The position numbers and the translations under genes are program-made. Shown in pieces: positions 42,619 to 51,004 of a stretch of DNA of 64,000 nt (positions within the stretch are counted from its first letter, which is position 1; the number at the start of each line of letters is the position of its first letter). The notes beneath the pieces are model-generated. The model searched no databases and had not been told where the DNA came from. It worked only from the letters and a program-made list of their open reading frames with translations. Source of the DNA: JBDTDV01 sp039922875 (lineage in GTDB: Bacteria > Actinomycetota > Actinomycetes > Actinomycetales > Microbacteriaceae). Location: assembly GCA_039922875.1 (NCBI GenBank), contig JBDTDV010000016.1:100881-164880 (forward strand). The letters run 5' to 3'.

Positions 42619-43501
42619 TTACCATGCAGGATTCGTGTCGTTCGTCGGCCGGCCGAACGTCGGCAAATCAACCCTGACCAACGCGCTGGTGGGGGAGAAG
42701 ATCGCGATCACCAGCTCCAAGCCGCAGACTACTCGCCGGGCGATTCGCGGGATCGTGCACCACAAGCACGGCCAGTTGATCCTGGTTGACACGCCGGGGA
42801 TTCATCGGCCGCGCACCCTGCTCGGCGAGAGGCTGAACAGTCTGGTCGAGTCCACCCTCGACGATGTCGACGTGATCGGCTTCTGCGTTCCGGCAAACGA
42901 ACGCGTCGGCCCGGGGGATCGGTACATCTGCGAGCAGCTTGACCGGCATCCGAACGCGAAGAAGGTTGCCATTGTCACCAAGACCGATGCGGCTAGCCGC
43001 CCCGCCGTCGCCGAGCGGCTACTGGCAGTGTCGGGGTTGCGGGACTGGGAGGCGATTGTGCCGATTTCGGCGGCCAGCAGGATTCAGCTGGATACCTTGA
43101 CCGCCGAGCTCATGCGGCTGCTGCCGGTCTCGCCCGCGTTGTATCCGGCCGATGCCGTCACTGATGAAGGTCTTGAAGACCGGATAGCGGAATTGGTGCG
43201 CGAAGCCGCGCTCGAAGATGTGCGGGACGAGTTACCGCACTCCTTGGCTGTCACGATCGATGACATCATCGAGCGAGACGACAAGGATCTCGTGGAGATC
43301 TACGCGAACCTCTTCGTAGAGAGAGACAGCCAAAAGGCCATCGTGATCGGTAAGTCCGGTTCCCGGCTGCGCGACGTCGGATTTCGGGCCCGCCAGCAGA
43401 TCGAACCTCTGGTGGGCAAACAGGTCTTTCTCTCGATCCGAGTCAAGGTCGCCAAAGACTGGCAGCGCGACGCCAAGCAGCTCGGGCGCCTTGGCTTCTG
43501 A
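42611..43501 (+). CDS. era: GTPase Era
   Basis: Essential GTPase for 30S maturation. The 296 residues hold G1 GRPNVGKS (13-20), G3 DTPG, G4 TKTD, G5 SAA and a C-terminal KH domain (IVIGKSGSRLRDVGFRARQQIEPLVG). ATG 42611 is preceded by GGGAGGAAACGG. Longer upstream readings overlap the corC-like gene by 41 bases. The gene after it has a separate promoter, so era ends the operon. Confidence 0.96.
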   Translation: MTDYHAGFVSFVGRPNVGKSTLTNALVGEKIAITSSKPQTTRRAIRGIVHHKHGQLILVDTPGIHRPRTLLGERLNSLVESTLDDVDVIGFCVPANERVGPGDRYICEQLDRHPNAKKVAIVTKTDAASRPAVAERLLAVSGLRDWEAIVPISAASRIQLDTLTAELMRLLPVSPALYPADAVTDEGLEDRIAELVREAALEDVRDELPHSLAVTIDDIIERDDKDLVEIYANLFVERDSQKAIVIGKSGSRLRDVGFRARQQIEPLVGKQVFLSIRVKVAKDWQRDAKQLGRLGF

Positions 43502-43593
43502 TCCCTGCGCGATCGCCGGCAGGGCTCATCCCGGGTTCAGACAGGCCTCCTGGTCATCAGCGCGGCGGTCACCGCGCCGGATCGGCGACAGGA

Positions 43594-43624
43594 TTGACGT
43601 CCGCCGCCACGCTTCCGGGATAAT
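43594..43624 (+). promoter_or_regulatory. σA-type promoter of the aaPG hydrolase/synthase pair
   Basis: TTGACG (43594-43599) and GATAAT (43619-43624), separated by 19 bases, a little longer than ideal. The predicted start site is near 43631 and the gene starts at 43657. A GAAAGG ribosome-binding site lies in between. Confidence 0.5.
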
Positions 43625-43656
43625 GGGACGTCGAGTCTTACGAAAGGTCGTTCCGG

Positions 43657-44940
43657 ATGCCCACCTGGCTGCTGGAGTTTCGGATCGACACCGTAGAGTT
43701 TCTGACCACCCTGGATGTTATTGCGGCGCTCGCGGCCGCCTATCTGCTCATCCGGAGGCCGACCAAGCGTTGGATCATCACGGTGGCGGCCGCGCTGGTC
43801 ATCGGTGTCGGCCTCGGGTTGCTGATCACCTGGTTGGTCAGTGACGTCCTGAACCTCTTCGGACTCCCGCTGACCGAAATCACTCGGATGTGGGTTGCCA
43901 TCGCCTGCGGTGGCCTCGCCCTGGCGCTGGTAAACCTCTGGCGTTCCCGGTGGTGGCGGAAGCTAATCGCAATCGTCTGCATCCCGCTGTTCCTGGTCAC
44001 TGCTGGCGCGGCGATCAACGTGGACTTCGGCGCTTATCGCAGTGTCAAGGACCTGCTGGGCATCAACCCGTATCCGGAACTCGTGCTTTCTGAGATCACC
44101 TCGAAGCCGACCGGGACGATTGACTCCTGGAGCGCACCGGCCGACCTGCCGGAGAAGGGCATCTTGCGCAAGGTCGCGATCCCCGGCACGACCTCGCATT
44201 TCCCGGCCCGCGATGCCGTTGTGTACCTCCCGCCCGCTGCCCTGGTCAAGAACCCTCCGGCGCTGCCGGTGGTCGAATTGTTCCCCGGGCAACCGGGGAA
44301 CCCGTCGGACATGTTCACCGCCGGAAGGTTCAACGTCGATCTCGACGCCTACGCCGCGGAGCATGACGGGCTGGCGGCGATCGTTGTCGCACCGGACCAG
44401 TTGATCCATCCCGATCACAATCCGATGTGCGTCGATTCGCCGCTGGGCAATTCTGCAACGTATTTGACCGTCGATGTACCCAGCTGGATCCGGGCCAATC
44501 TGCCCGTCGCGCAGGGGCCGCGGTTCTGGGCCGTCGGTGGTTATTCGCAGGGCGGCACCTGCGCGGCGCAGTTCGGCTTTGGGCATCCGGACCTGTTCGG
44601 CACAACCTTGTCGATCTCTGGGGAGCTCGATCCGACGATTGGTCCCAATACCGTCAAGGAGGGATTCGGCGGTTCCCAAGCCGCATATGATGCGGCAAAG
44701 CCGAGTGCGCTGCTCACCAAGAATGAACCATTCACCGACGCTTATGCTATTTTCGGCGTTGGCCAAGACGATCAGAAATACCAGCGCGAGATCAGGCAGA
44801 TGCTCGCCGACGCACGGGATGCCGGTGTACAGACGGAACTGATCCAGTCGCCGCATTCGGCGCATGATTGGAACACGGTGCGATTCGTGCTGAAACAGGC
44901 GACGTCATCGTTGATGGCGCACATCGGCCTCGGACGCTGA
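43657..44940 (+). CDS. Membrane-anchored α/β-hydrolase, probable aminoacyl-phosphatidylglycerol hydrolase
   Basis: The 427-residue protein has about four N-terminal hydrophobic helices (residues 20-125), then an esterase domain. The nucleophile lies in GYSQGG (Ser297), and His403 in PHSAHDWNTV is the probable catalytic His; the acid is not fixed. Sequence and lack of further motifs suggest the esterase D group. The next gene, overlapping by one base, is a DUF2156 aminoacyl-PG synthase. In Corynebacterium glutamicum an alanyl-PG synthase and hydrolase lie together, so I infer that role here, with the active site on the outer membrane face. Confidence 0.7.
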   Translation: MPTWLLEFRIDTVEFLTTLDVIAALAAAYLLIRRPTKRWIITVAAALVIGVGLGLLITWLVSDVLNLFGLPLTEITRMWVAIACGGLALALVNLWRSRWWRKLIAIVCIPLFLVTAGAAINVDFGAYRSVKDLLGINPYPELVLSEITSKPTGTIDSWSAPADLPEKGILRKVAIPGTTSHFPARDAVVYLPPAALVKNPPALPVVELFPGQPGNPSDMFTAGRFNVDLDAYAAEHDGLAAIVVAPDQLIHPDHNPMCVDSPLGNSATYLTVDVPSWIRANLPVAQGPRFWAVGGYSQGGTCAAQFGFGHPDLFGTTLSISGELDPTIGPNTVKEGFGGSQAAYDAAKPSALLTKNEPFTDAYAIFGVGQDDQKYQREIRQMLADARDAGVQTELIQSPHSAHDWNTVRFVLKQATSSLMAHIGLGR

Positions 44941-47438
44941 TGGCGCGCCGGAACATTGCCTCGGCCGGTTGGGCTCTGGTGCGTTCCCGGCCGGTCACGG
45001 CCGCGCTGTTCCTGCTGATCCTGGTCCTCGCTATCGCCACCGGCCCGTTGCACGGGCCGCACCACGGAATTCGGGCCGTGCTTGGCACCGGTTATGAATC
45101 GGTTGTCGAGCAGGGCCACTGGTGGAGCCCGCTGACCGCCGTGTTTTTCACCGGCAACCTATTCGAACTGATCGTCGCACTGGCGCTGCTGACTGTTCTG
45201 CTCGGTGTCGCCGAAGGATTGCTCGGTCCATGGCGAACGATTGTGGCTTTTGTCGCGACCGCGATCGGGGGCACGATCGCCGGGGTCGCTTTGCAAATCC
45301 TCGGCGTCCGGATCGGGGAACTGTGGGCCCACAACGTCATAGAGTTGATCACCTTCGATCCGCTGACCGGCGTCGCGGGAACGCTGATGGCAGCCAGCGC
45401 ATTCGCCAGCGTGCTGTGGCGCCGGCGGATCCGGGTTCTGACGGTTTTGACCTGTGTGATGTTCCTGCTCTACTCCGGCCAGCCATCCGACCTCTACCGT
45501 GTGATGGCGGTGCTGCTTGGCCTGGCGCTTGGCGTCGCGTACCGGCCGGTCGGCCGCGTCGTCACCTGGGTGCGCAGTTCGCATCGGGAGGTGCGCGTGT
45601 TGCTGGCCGCCGTCGTGGCGATCACCGCGGTCGGCCCGGTGATTTCATTGCTGTCGTATTCGCGGTTCGGTCCATTGGCTCCGATCGGGCTGCTGCTGTC
45701 CAACGATGTGCCTGATGTCGGCACGGTACTCGACCGATGCCAGGCACTGCGGATCACTCGAGGATGCCTGCGCGAGATCACGCTGGAGCGGATCTCCGGT
45801 TTTGGGCCGGTGCTGGTGTCGGTACTGCCGTTGCTGATACTTCTGGTGGCGGCATACGGGCTTCTGCGCGGCAGCAGATTCGCTGCCTGGCTGGCCATCG
45901 CGGTCAATGCAATGCTCGCACTCCTGGCCGGCTTCTACTTCGGCTTCCTGCCGGTCGCCGGCACCGCGCCAGCCGCCCGATCGGCGGCACTGGGCGGCAG
46001 ATTCGTCAGTGGTGAGCTACTGAGCGCGCTGGCCGCCTCGGTGCTCGTGCCGGTTGCGATCGCCGCGGCACTGGTCTTTTTCCTGCCGCATTTCACCGTC
46101 TTCGTGTCCCGGCGCCGGGCGGCGCGGTTCGTGGTGACCGTGCTGGTAGCCGCGGGATCCCTTTCGATCGCATACATCGGGCTCGGCTGGCTGCTGAGGG
46201 ATGGATTCTCCAGGTCGGTGACGATCGGCGACCTCCTGGCCGACCTGCCGGAACGGTTCATCCCGGTCTCGTTTCTTCGTGCAGAGCACCTGGACTTTGT
46301 CCCGGTGGCACCGGCGAATGAAATTCTGTACCACGGCGTGGGAGTGCTGTTCTGGCTGATCATCATCCTGGCCGCGATCCGGCCGGTGCTCGCCGGCCGT
46401 GCCAGGCAAGTGGGCGGCAACGCGTTCCGAGTGCGGGCCATGCTCGCGCACGGCGGCGGTGATGCCATTTCACACATGGCGACCTGGCGCGGCAACTCCT
46501 ATTGGTTCGACCCGGCGGAGGACACGGCCATAGCGTATCGGGTGGTCAACGCAGTGGCGATCACCACAGGGGAGCCGTTCGGCGCCCGCCTCGATCTCGA
46601 CGCGGTGGTGCGGCGGTTCGCCCGTTTCTGCGACGACAATGGCTGGGTCACGGCCTTCTATAGTGTCGGCGCCGGGCTGACCCCGATTTTCGCGGCGATG
46701 GGCTGGGAGACCATGACCGTGGCTGAGGAAACCTTGATTCGACCGCAGCAGTGGGACACTGCAGGCAAACGCTGGCAGGACGTCAGGTCGTCCATTCACC
46801 GAGCGCAGCGGGCTGGAATCCATTCTGAATGGGTGCGTTTCAACGAGCTTCCGCTGGCGACGGCCGGTCAAATCTCGGAGATTTCCGAGGAATGGGTGGC
46901 AGAGCGTGGGTTGCCGGAAATGGGCTTCACCCTCGGTGGCCTGGACGAGCTCCGAGACCCGGACGTGCGCCTGATGTTGGCCATCGGCCGGGACGGTCGT
47001 GTGCAGGCCGTGACCAGTTGGCTGCCGTCCTTCCGGGAGGGGCGTCTGGTCGGCTGGACGCTCGATTTCATGCGCCGTCGGCCAGGAAGCATCAACGGCA
47101 TCATGGAGTATCTGATTGCGGAAGCCGCGACCCGGATGGGTCGCGACGGTATCGAGTTCATGAGCCTCTCCGCGGCGCCGCTTGCCCACACTGCGGTACT
47201 CAGCGGCGATTCCAGCGTCATGAATCGAGTGCTGGGCTTTCTCAGCACGTCGCTGGAGCCCGCCTACGGGTTCCGCTCGTTGCTGAGATTCAAACGTAAA
47301 TTCCAACCGGAGTTCCGGCCACTGGTGATGGCATATGCCGATCCGGTCGCGCTGCCCCGGATCGGCCTGGCTCTGGCCCGGGCCTACCTGCCGGCATTGT
47401 CGGTCAGACATGCCGCCCGGCTGATGATGCTGCGCTAA
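44940..47438 (+). CDS. Probable aminoacyl-phosphatidylglycerol synthase (DUF2156) with pseudo-rhomboid N-terminus
   Basis: The 832-residue protein carries hydrophobic helices up to about residue 500, the first part looking rhomboid-like (GHWWSPLTAVFF; ELITFDPLTGVAGTL), and a C-terminal DUF2156/LPG-synthase domain (about 515-815) with RWQDVRSSIHRAQRAG and GWTLDFMRRRPGSINGIMEYLI. Aminoacyl-tRNA is used to modify phosphatidylglycerol, lowering surface charge and antimicrobial-peptide binding. The rhomboid GxSG serine is replaced by Ala (GVAG), so it is not a protease. ATG 44940 overlaps the upstream stop. Amino-acid specificity is not readable. Confidence 0.8.
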   Translation: MARRNIASAGWALVRSRPVTAALFLLILVLAIATGPLHGPHHGIRAVLGTGYESVVEQGHWWSPLTAVFFTGNLFELIVALALLTVLLGVAEGLLGPWRTIVAFVATAIGGTIAGVALQILGVRIGELWAHNVIELITFDPLTGVAGTLMAASAFASVLWRRRIRVLTVLTCVMFLLYSGQPSDLYRVMAVLLGLALGVAYRPVGRVVTWVRSSHREVRVLLAAVVAITAVGPVISLLSYSRFGPLAPIGLLLSNDVPDVGTVLDRCQALRITRGCLREITLERISGFGPVLVSVLPLLILLVAAYGLLRGSRFAAWLAIAVNAMLALLAGFYFGFLPVAGTAPAARSAALGGRFVSGELLSALAASVLVPVAIAAALVFFLPHFTVFVSRRRAARFVVTVLVAAGSLSIAYIGLGWLLRDGFSRSVTIGDLLADLPERFIPVSFLRAEHLDFVPVAPANEILYHGVGVLFWLIIILAAIRPVLAGRARQVGGNAFRVRAMLAHGGGDAISHMATWRGNSYWFDPAEDTAIAYRVVNAVAITTGEPFGARLDLDAVVRRFARFCDDNGWVTAFYSVGAGLTPIFAAMGWETMTVAEETLIRPQQWDTAGKRWQDVRSSIHRAQRAGIHSEWVRFNELPLATAGQISEISEEWVAERGLPEMGFTLGGLDELRDPDVRLMLAIGRDGRVQAVTSWLPSFREGRLVGWTLDFMRRRPGSINGIMEYLIAEAATRMGRDGIEFMSLSAAPLAHTAVLSGDSSVMNRVLGFLSTSLEPAYGFRSLLRFKRKFQPEFRPLVMAYADPVALPRIGLALARAYLPALSVRHAARLMMLR

Positions 47439-47454
47439 CCAGATGCCTGGTTAG
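47435..47454. promoter_or_regulatory. 8-bp dyad at the -35 position of the leuA promoter
   Basis: CTAACCAG (47435-47442), ATGC, CTGGTTAG (47447-47454): perfect inverted repeat that overlaps the stop of the upstream gene. With the -10 at 47469, the -35 falls inside the right arm, the expected site for a repressor. It lacks a T tract and so is a poor terminator. Confidence 0.55.
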
Positions 47455-47468
47455 CCGGCGGCGAGTGC

Positions 47469-47474
47469 TACCCT
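47469..47474 (+). promoter_or_regulatory. -10 hexamer of the leuA leader
   Basis: TACCCT lies seven bases before the leader peptide ATG (47482), so the message is expected to begin at or next to that ATG, giving a leaderless leader peptide. Confidence 0.6.
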
Positions 47475-47481
47475 AGAACCC

Positions 47482-47526
47482 ATGCGGTGCCGGTTGTTCC
47501 TCCTTAGCTGCCGCGACGGGTCCTAA
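47482..47526 (+). CDS. leuA leader peptide
   Basis: A 14-codon ORF, MRCRLFLLSCRDGS, ending TAA at 47524. Codons 5, 7 and 8 (UUG, CUC, CUU) are leucine with Phe between. It has no Shine-Dalgarno but sits next to a -10 hexamer, as expected for leaderless leader peptides. Placement 65 bases before leuA, with two competing hairpins in between, makes it a leucine-sensing attenuator peptide. Too short for ordinary gene finders. Confidence 0.8.
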   Translation: MRCRLFLLSCRDGS

Positions 47527-47582
47527 TCTGAGGCCATCCTCGTCGCGGAGTCTTGTGTTGGCTGACAACCCACCGCGAGGAG
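47511..47582 (+). promoter_or_regulatory. leuA translational attenuator (mutually exclusive hairpins)
   Basis: Arm A CCGCGACG (47511-47518), inside the leader peptide, is exactly complementary to arm B CGTCGCGG (47541-47548). Arm B with the preceding CTC (47539-47548) also pairs with CCGCGAGGAG (47573-47582), nine pairs and one G-G mismatch, which covers the leuA ribosome-binding site GAGGAG (47577-47582). A-B frees it; B-C hides it. A ribosome stalled at the first Leu codon UUG (47494) would leave arm A free. There is no T tract, so control should act on translation. Confidence 0.65.
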
Positions 47583-47591
47583 AAAAAGCTC

Positions 47592-49370
47592 ATGAAGAAT
47601 ATGCAGTCAGCATCGGCAATGCCGATTCACAAATATCGTCCGTATCTGGACCAGTTCCGGATCGATCTGCCCGACCGAACCTGGCCGAACGCCAGAATGA
47701 CTGCGGCGCCGCGCTGGTGCGCGGTGGATCTGCGCGACGGCAACCAGGCTCTGATCGACCCGATGAGTCCCGAGCGCAAACGGATCATGTTCGACCTCCT
47801 GGTTCGGATGGGATATAAGGAGATCGAGGTCGGCTTTCCGTCGGCAAGCCAAACCGACTTTGATTTCGTCCGCAGCCTGATCGACGACCGGGCCATCCCC
47901 GATGACGTCACCATTCAAGTGCTGACCCAGGCCAGGGAGCACCTGATTCGCCGAACCTACGAGTCGCTGGTCGGAGCCAAGCAGGCGATCGTGCATTTGT
48001 ACAACTCGACTAGCGTGCTGCAGCGTGAGGTCGTGTTCCGCACCGGAAAGCAGGGCATTATCGACCTGGCCCTGACCGGCGCCCGGTTGTGTCGATCGAT
48101 GGAGACGCTGGTTCCTGGCACCACGATCTATTATGAGTATTCGCCCGAGAGTTATACCGGAACCGAGCTCGAATTCGCGGTGGAGATCTGCAACCAGGTG
48201 CTCGAGGTTTTCCAGCCCAGTCCGGAGCGCAATGTCATCGTGAACCTGCCATCCACCGTCGAGATGGCGACCCCGAACGTGTACGCCGACTCCATCGAGT
48301 GGATGTCCCGGCGGCTGAATCATCGCGACAATGTCATTCTTTCCCTGCATCCGCACAATGACCGCGGCACCGCGATCGCCTCCGCCGAACTCGGATTCCT
48401 GGCCGGCGCCGATCGGATCGAGGGCTGCTTGTTCGGCAACGGCGAGCGCACCGGAAACGTCGACCTGGTGGCGTTGGGGATCAACTTGTTCACCCAGGGT
48501 ATCGACCCTCAGATCGACTTCAGCGACATCGATGAGGTCAAGCGGACCGCGGAATACTGCAACCAACTCTCTGTGCACGAGCGAAGCCCCTGGTCGGGCG
48601 ACCTGGTGTTCACCGCGTTCAGCGGATCGCATCAAGACGCCATCAAGAAGGGCTTCGAGGCAATGGCCGCCGATGCCGCCGGTCAAAGTCGAAATGTCGA
48701 CGAGCTGGTCTGGGCTGTTCCGTATCTGCCGGTGGACCCGAAGGATCTGGGCCGCAGCTATGAGGCGGTGATCCGGGTGAACTCGCAATCTGGAAAGGGT
48801 GGCGTGGCATACCTGCTGAAGTCAGCGCACGCACTGGATCTGCCGCGCAAGCTGCAGATCGAATTCAGCGGTGTGGTCCAGGCGAAGACCGATGCCGAGG
48901 GTGGCGAGGTCACCAGCGAGCAGATCTGGGCGGCGTTCCAAGACGAGTACCTTCCCGCCGAACTCGAAGCCGGCCAGGCAAAGTGGGGCCGGTTCGAGCT
49001 GACCGGGATGCGTACGGCCAGCGAGGTGTCCGGGGCGCTTTCGCTGAGCGTCACCCTCCGGGACGGTACCGAGACCGGCGTGGCCGAGGGGCATGGCAAT
49101 GGTCCCATCGACGCGTTCCTGTCCGTCCTTTCGGCCAGGGGTATCGCCGTGTCACTCTTTGACTACGTCGAGCACACCCTGTCGGCCGGCGGCGACGCGT
49201 CGGCGGCCGCCTATGTCGAACTGGACGTGCAGGGCCGCCGGCTCTGGGGTGTCGGCATCGACCCCGACATCTCGACCGCATCGCTGAAGGCGATCATCTC
49301 CGCGGTCAACCGTGCCATCCGGCTTGAGGTCATCAGCCCTGACCGGGAGCATGCAACGGTCGGTGTCTGA
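47592..49370 (+). CDS. leuA: 2-isopropylmalate synthase
   Basis: First committed step of leucine synthesis: acetyl-CoA with 2-oxoisovalerate. The 592 residues begin MKNMQSASAMPIHKYRPYLD and include the TIM-barrel catalytic domain with LRDGNQALIDPM and the metal motif HPHNDRGTAIASAELG, then the linker and the C-terminal LeuA regulatory domain (ALSLSVTLRDGTETGVAEGHGNGPIDAFL) for leucine feedback. ATG 47592 follows GAGGAG. The leader peptide and hairpins upstream suggest leucine attenuation. Its stop lies 12 bases from the convergent UPF0126 gene. Confidence 0.96.
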   Translation: MKNMQSASAMPIHKYRPYLDQFRIDLPDRTWPNARMTAAPRWCAVDLRDGNQALIDPMSPERKRIMFDLLVRMGYKEIEVGFPSASQTDFDFVRSLIDDRAIPDDVTIQVLTQAREHLIRRTYESLVGAKQAIVHLYNSTSVLQREVVFRTGKQGIIDLALTGARLCRSMETLVPGTTIYYEYSPESYTGTELEFAVEICNQVLEVFQPSPERNVIVNLPSTVEMATPNVYADSIEWMSRRLNHRDNVILSLHPHNDRGTAIASAELGFLAGADRIEGCLFGNGERTGNVDLVALGINLFTQGIDPQIDFSDIDEVKRTAEYCNQLSVHERSPWSGDLVFTAFSGSHQDAIKKGFEAMAADAAGQSRNVDELVWAVPYLPVDPKDLGRSYEAVIRVNSQSGKGGVAYLLKSAHALDLPRKLQIEFSGVVQAKTDAEGGEVTSEQIWAAFQDEYLPAELEAGQAKWGRFELTGMRTASEVSGALSLSVTLRDGTETGVAEGHGNGPIDAFLSVLSARGIAVSLFDYVEHTLSAGGDASAAAYVELDVQGRRLWGVGIDPDISTASLKAIISAVNRAIRLEVISPDREHATVGV

Positions 49371-49382
49371 GTCGAGACGCTG

Positions 49383-50186
49383 TTACCGCGGCGGCCGGCG
49401 GCGTCGGAAGATCAGGTAGGTTCGGGTCCGGACCGCTCTGGTCGACGTGGTCGCTGTCGGAACTGTCTTGATCGACGCGGTCCGGATGGAGGCCGTTCTG
49501 GTGGATACCGCGCTGTCGCGTGCTCTGCGCGCCCACGGCGGCCGGGGTAGCCGGGTCAGCGAGCGCTGTTCCGGCAGCCGCCAGCCGAAACGCACGGCAA
49601 GCAGCCGGATCACCGTGGTCACCACGACGCAGGTCGTCGCGGCGACCGTGATGGGCACCCCGGCACCGACCAGGATCGCCAGGGTCGTGGCACCAACGCC
49701 GGCGGCGACCGCATAGAGGGAGCCGACATGCATCATCGCGATCGGAAGGGTCAGCAGCATGTCGCGTAGTAGCGAGCCGCCGACCGCGGACAGGATGCCC
49801 ACGAAGACCGCGGGCAGCGCCGGCAGGCCGAGCGAAAGCGCCTTGGTGGTGCCGATGGCGCCGAACAAGCCGATGGTGAGGGCGTCCAGCAGCGTGATTA
49901 CGGCATCCAGGCGTCGAAAATAACGCGCCAGGAACATTCCGACCAGGGCGGAGAGCACCGCGACCGGCAGGTACCAGTTCGTCGCCAGCGCGACCGGAGG
50001 CTCCACCAGGAGCACGTCACGCAACAGCCCGCCGCCCAAACCTGTCGCCACGCCGATGATCGCGATTCCCAGGAGATCGAGTCTGCGATCGCGGAACCCG
50101 GTCGCATACATGGCTCCCTGCACGCTGCCGATCGCCACAGCGAGGAACTCGGCCCAGAGAGGGATGGTGAACACGATTGCGGCCAT
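49383..50186 (-). CDS. TRIC-type cation channel / UPF0126 family membrane protein
   Basis: The 267-residue minus-strand protein contains two UPF0126 halves, each with a glycine motif and RD: GVATGLGGGLLRDVLL (about 47-62) and GILSAVGGSLLRDMLL (about 134-149), with about seven membrane helices in all. Bacterial members are related to trimeric intracellular cation channels. After the last helix is a basic tail of about 60 residues, with T-R-T-A-S-I-R-T-A-S-I-K-T repeated, which is unusual for the family. The tail is convergent with leuA. Confidence 0.88.
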   Translation of the reverse strand: MAAIVFTIPLWAEFLAVAIGSVQGAMYATGFRDRRLDLLGIAIIGVATGLGGGLLRDVLLVEPPVALATNWYLPVAVLSALVGMFLARYFRRLDAVITLLDALTIGLFGAIGTTKALSLGLPALPAVFVGILSAVGGSLLRDMLLTLPIAMMHVGSLYAVAAGVGATTLAILVGAGVPITVAATTCVVVTTVIRLLAVRFGWRLPEQRSLTRLPRPPWARRARDSAVSTRTASIRTASIKTVPTATTSTRAVRTRTYLIFRRRRPPR

Positions 50187-50254
50187 CCTTTACTTCTATC
50201 ATGGCGGCTGCGCCGCTCCCGGCGCGTATCCGACCTGGCGCGCATCCCGCGGGA

Positions 50255-50260
50255 GATAAT
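50255..50260 (+). promoter_or_regulatory. -10 element near recO
   Basis: GATAAT ends six bases before the recO GTG (50267). A weak GGGAG Shine-Dalgarno overlaps it at 11 bases from the start, so a leaderless transcript and ordinary initiation are both possible. Confidence 0.4.
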
Positions 50261-50266
50261 TGGACG

Positions 50267-51004
50267 GTGCCTGTTTACCGAGACGAAGCTGTCGTGCTGC
50301 GAACCCACAAGCTGGGCGAAGCCGACCGGATTCTCACGATGCTGACCCGTGCGCACGGCAAAGTGCGCGCGGTAGCCAAGGGCGTGCGCAGGACGGCGTC
50401 GAAGTTCGGGGCACGACTGGAGCCGTTCATGGTCGCCGACGTGCAGCTGTTCCAAGGACGCAGCCTCGACATCGTCACCCAGGCTGAGTCGATCGGATCC
50501 TATGGAGCCGTTATCGCCGCCGATTATGCCAGTTACACCGCGGCCAATGCCATGGCGGAAGCGGCTGATCGGCTCACCGAGGCGGAGAGTCCGTTGCAGC
50601 AATACCTGCTCCTGGTCGGCGGACTGCGATCGCTGGCTCGCGCCGAACACGGCCCGGCACTGACCATGGACTCCTATCTGTTGCGCGCGTTGTCGATGGC
50701 CGGCTGGGCGCCGAGCTTCAATGATTGTTCCCGGTGCGGCGCACCAGGACCGCACAGCTTCCTGGTGGTCCAGCTTGGTGGGGTGGTCTGTACCAAGTGC
50801 GCCCCGCCCGGCTCCCCCCGGCTGAACCAGGAGACGATTGGTCTCCTGTCCGCGTTGCTGACCGGGGACTGGGCGGTGGCCGAAGCCACTACCGCGCAGA
50901 CTCGGTCGCGAGTAAGCGGGGTTGTCGCCGCATACACGCAATGGCACCTGGAACGGGGGCTACGTTCGCTGCGACACGTGTCGTCGGCTGCGGCGGCCCG
51001 ATGA
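50267..51004 (+). CDS. recO: DNA repair protein RecO
   Basis: Loads RecA with RecF and RecR at gaps. The 245 residues start VPVYRDEAVVLRTHKLGEADRILTMLT, have an OB-fold N-terminal domain, and a zinc site with C-x-x-C pairs (CSRCGAP, CTKC) in the C-terminal half. GTG 50267 is chosen; longer readings enter the gap upstream. It overlaps uppS by four bases (ATGA), and the recO-uppS pair is a standard actinobacterial arrangement. Confidence 0.93.
   Translation: MPVYRDEAVVLRTHKLGEADRILTMLTRAHGKVRAVAKGVRRTASKFGARLEPFMVADVQLFQGRSLDIVTQAESIGSYGAVIAADYASYTAANAMAEAADRLTEAESPLQQYLLLVGGLRSLARAEHGPALTMDSYLLRALSMAGWAPSFNDCSRCGAPGPHSFLVVQLGGVVCTKCAPPGSPRLNQETIGLLSALLTGDWAVAEATTAQTRSRVSGVVAAYTQWHLERGLRSLRHVSSAAAAR

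Noticed and set aside
43560..43577. Terminator after era
   Set aside because: GCGCGG/CCGCGC with a 6-base loop is only 6 bp long, has no T tract, and lies within 20 bases of the next promoter; kept as a possible but unsupported signal.
44940..45700. Active rhomboid protease
   Set aside because: The catalytic serine is Ala in GVAG and the His is missing; the C-terminal DUF2156 domain gives a better explanation.
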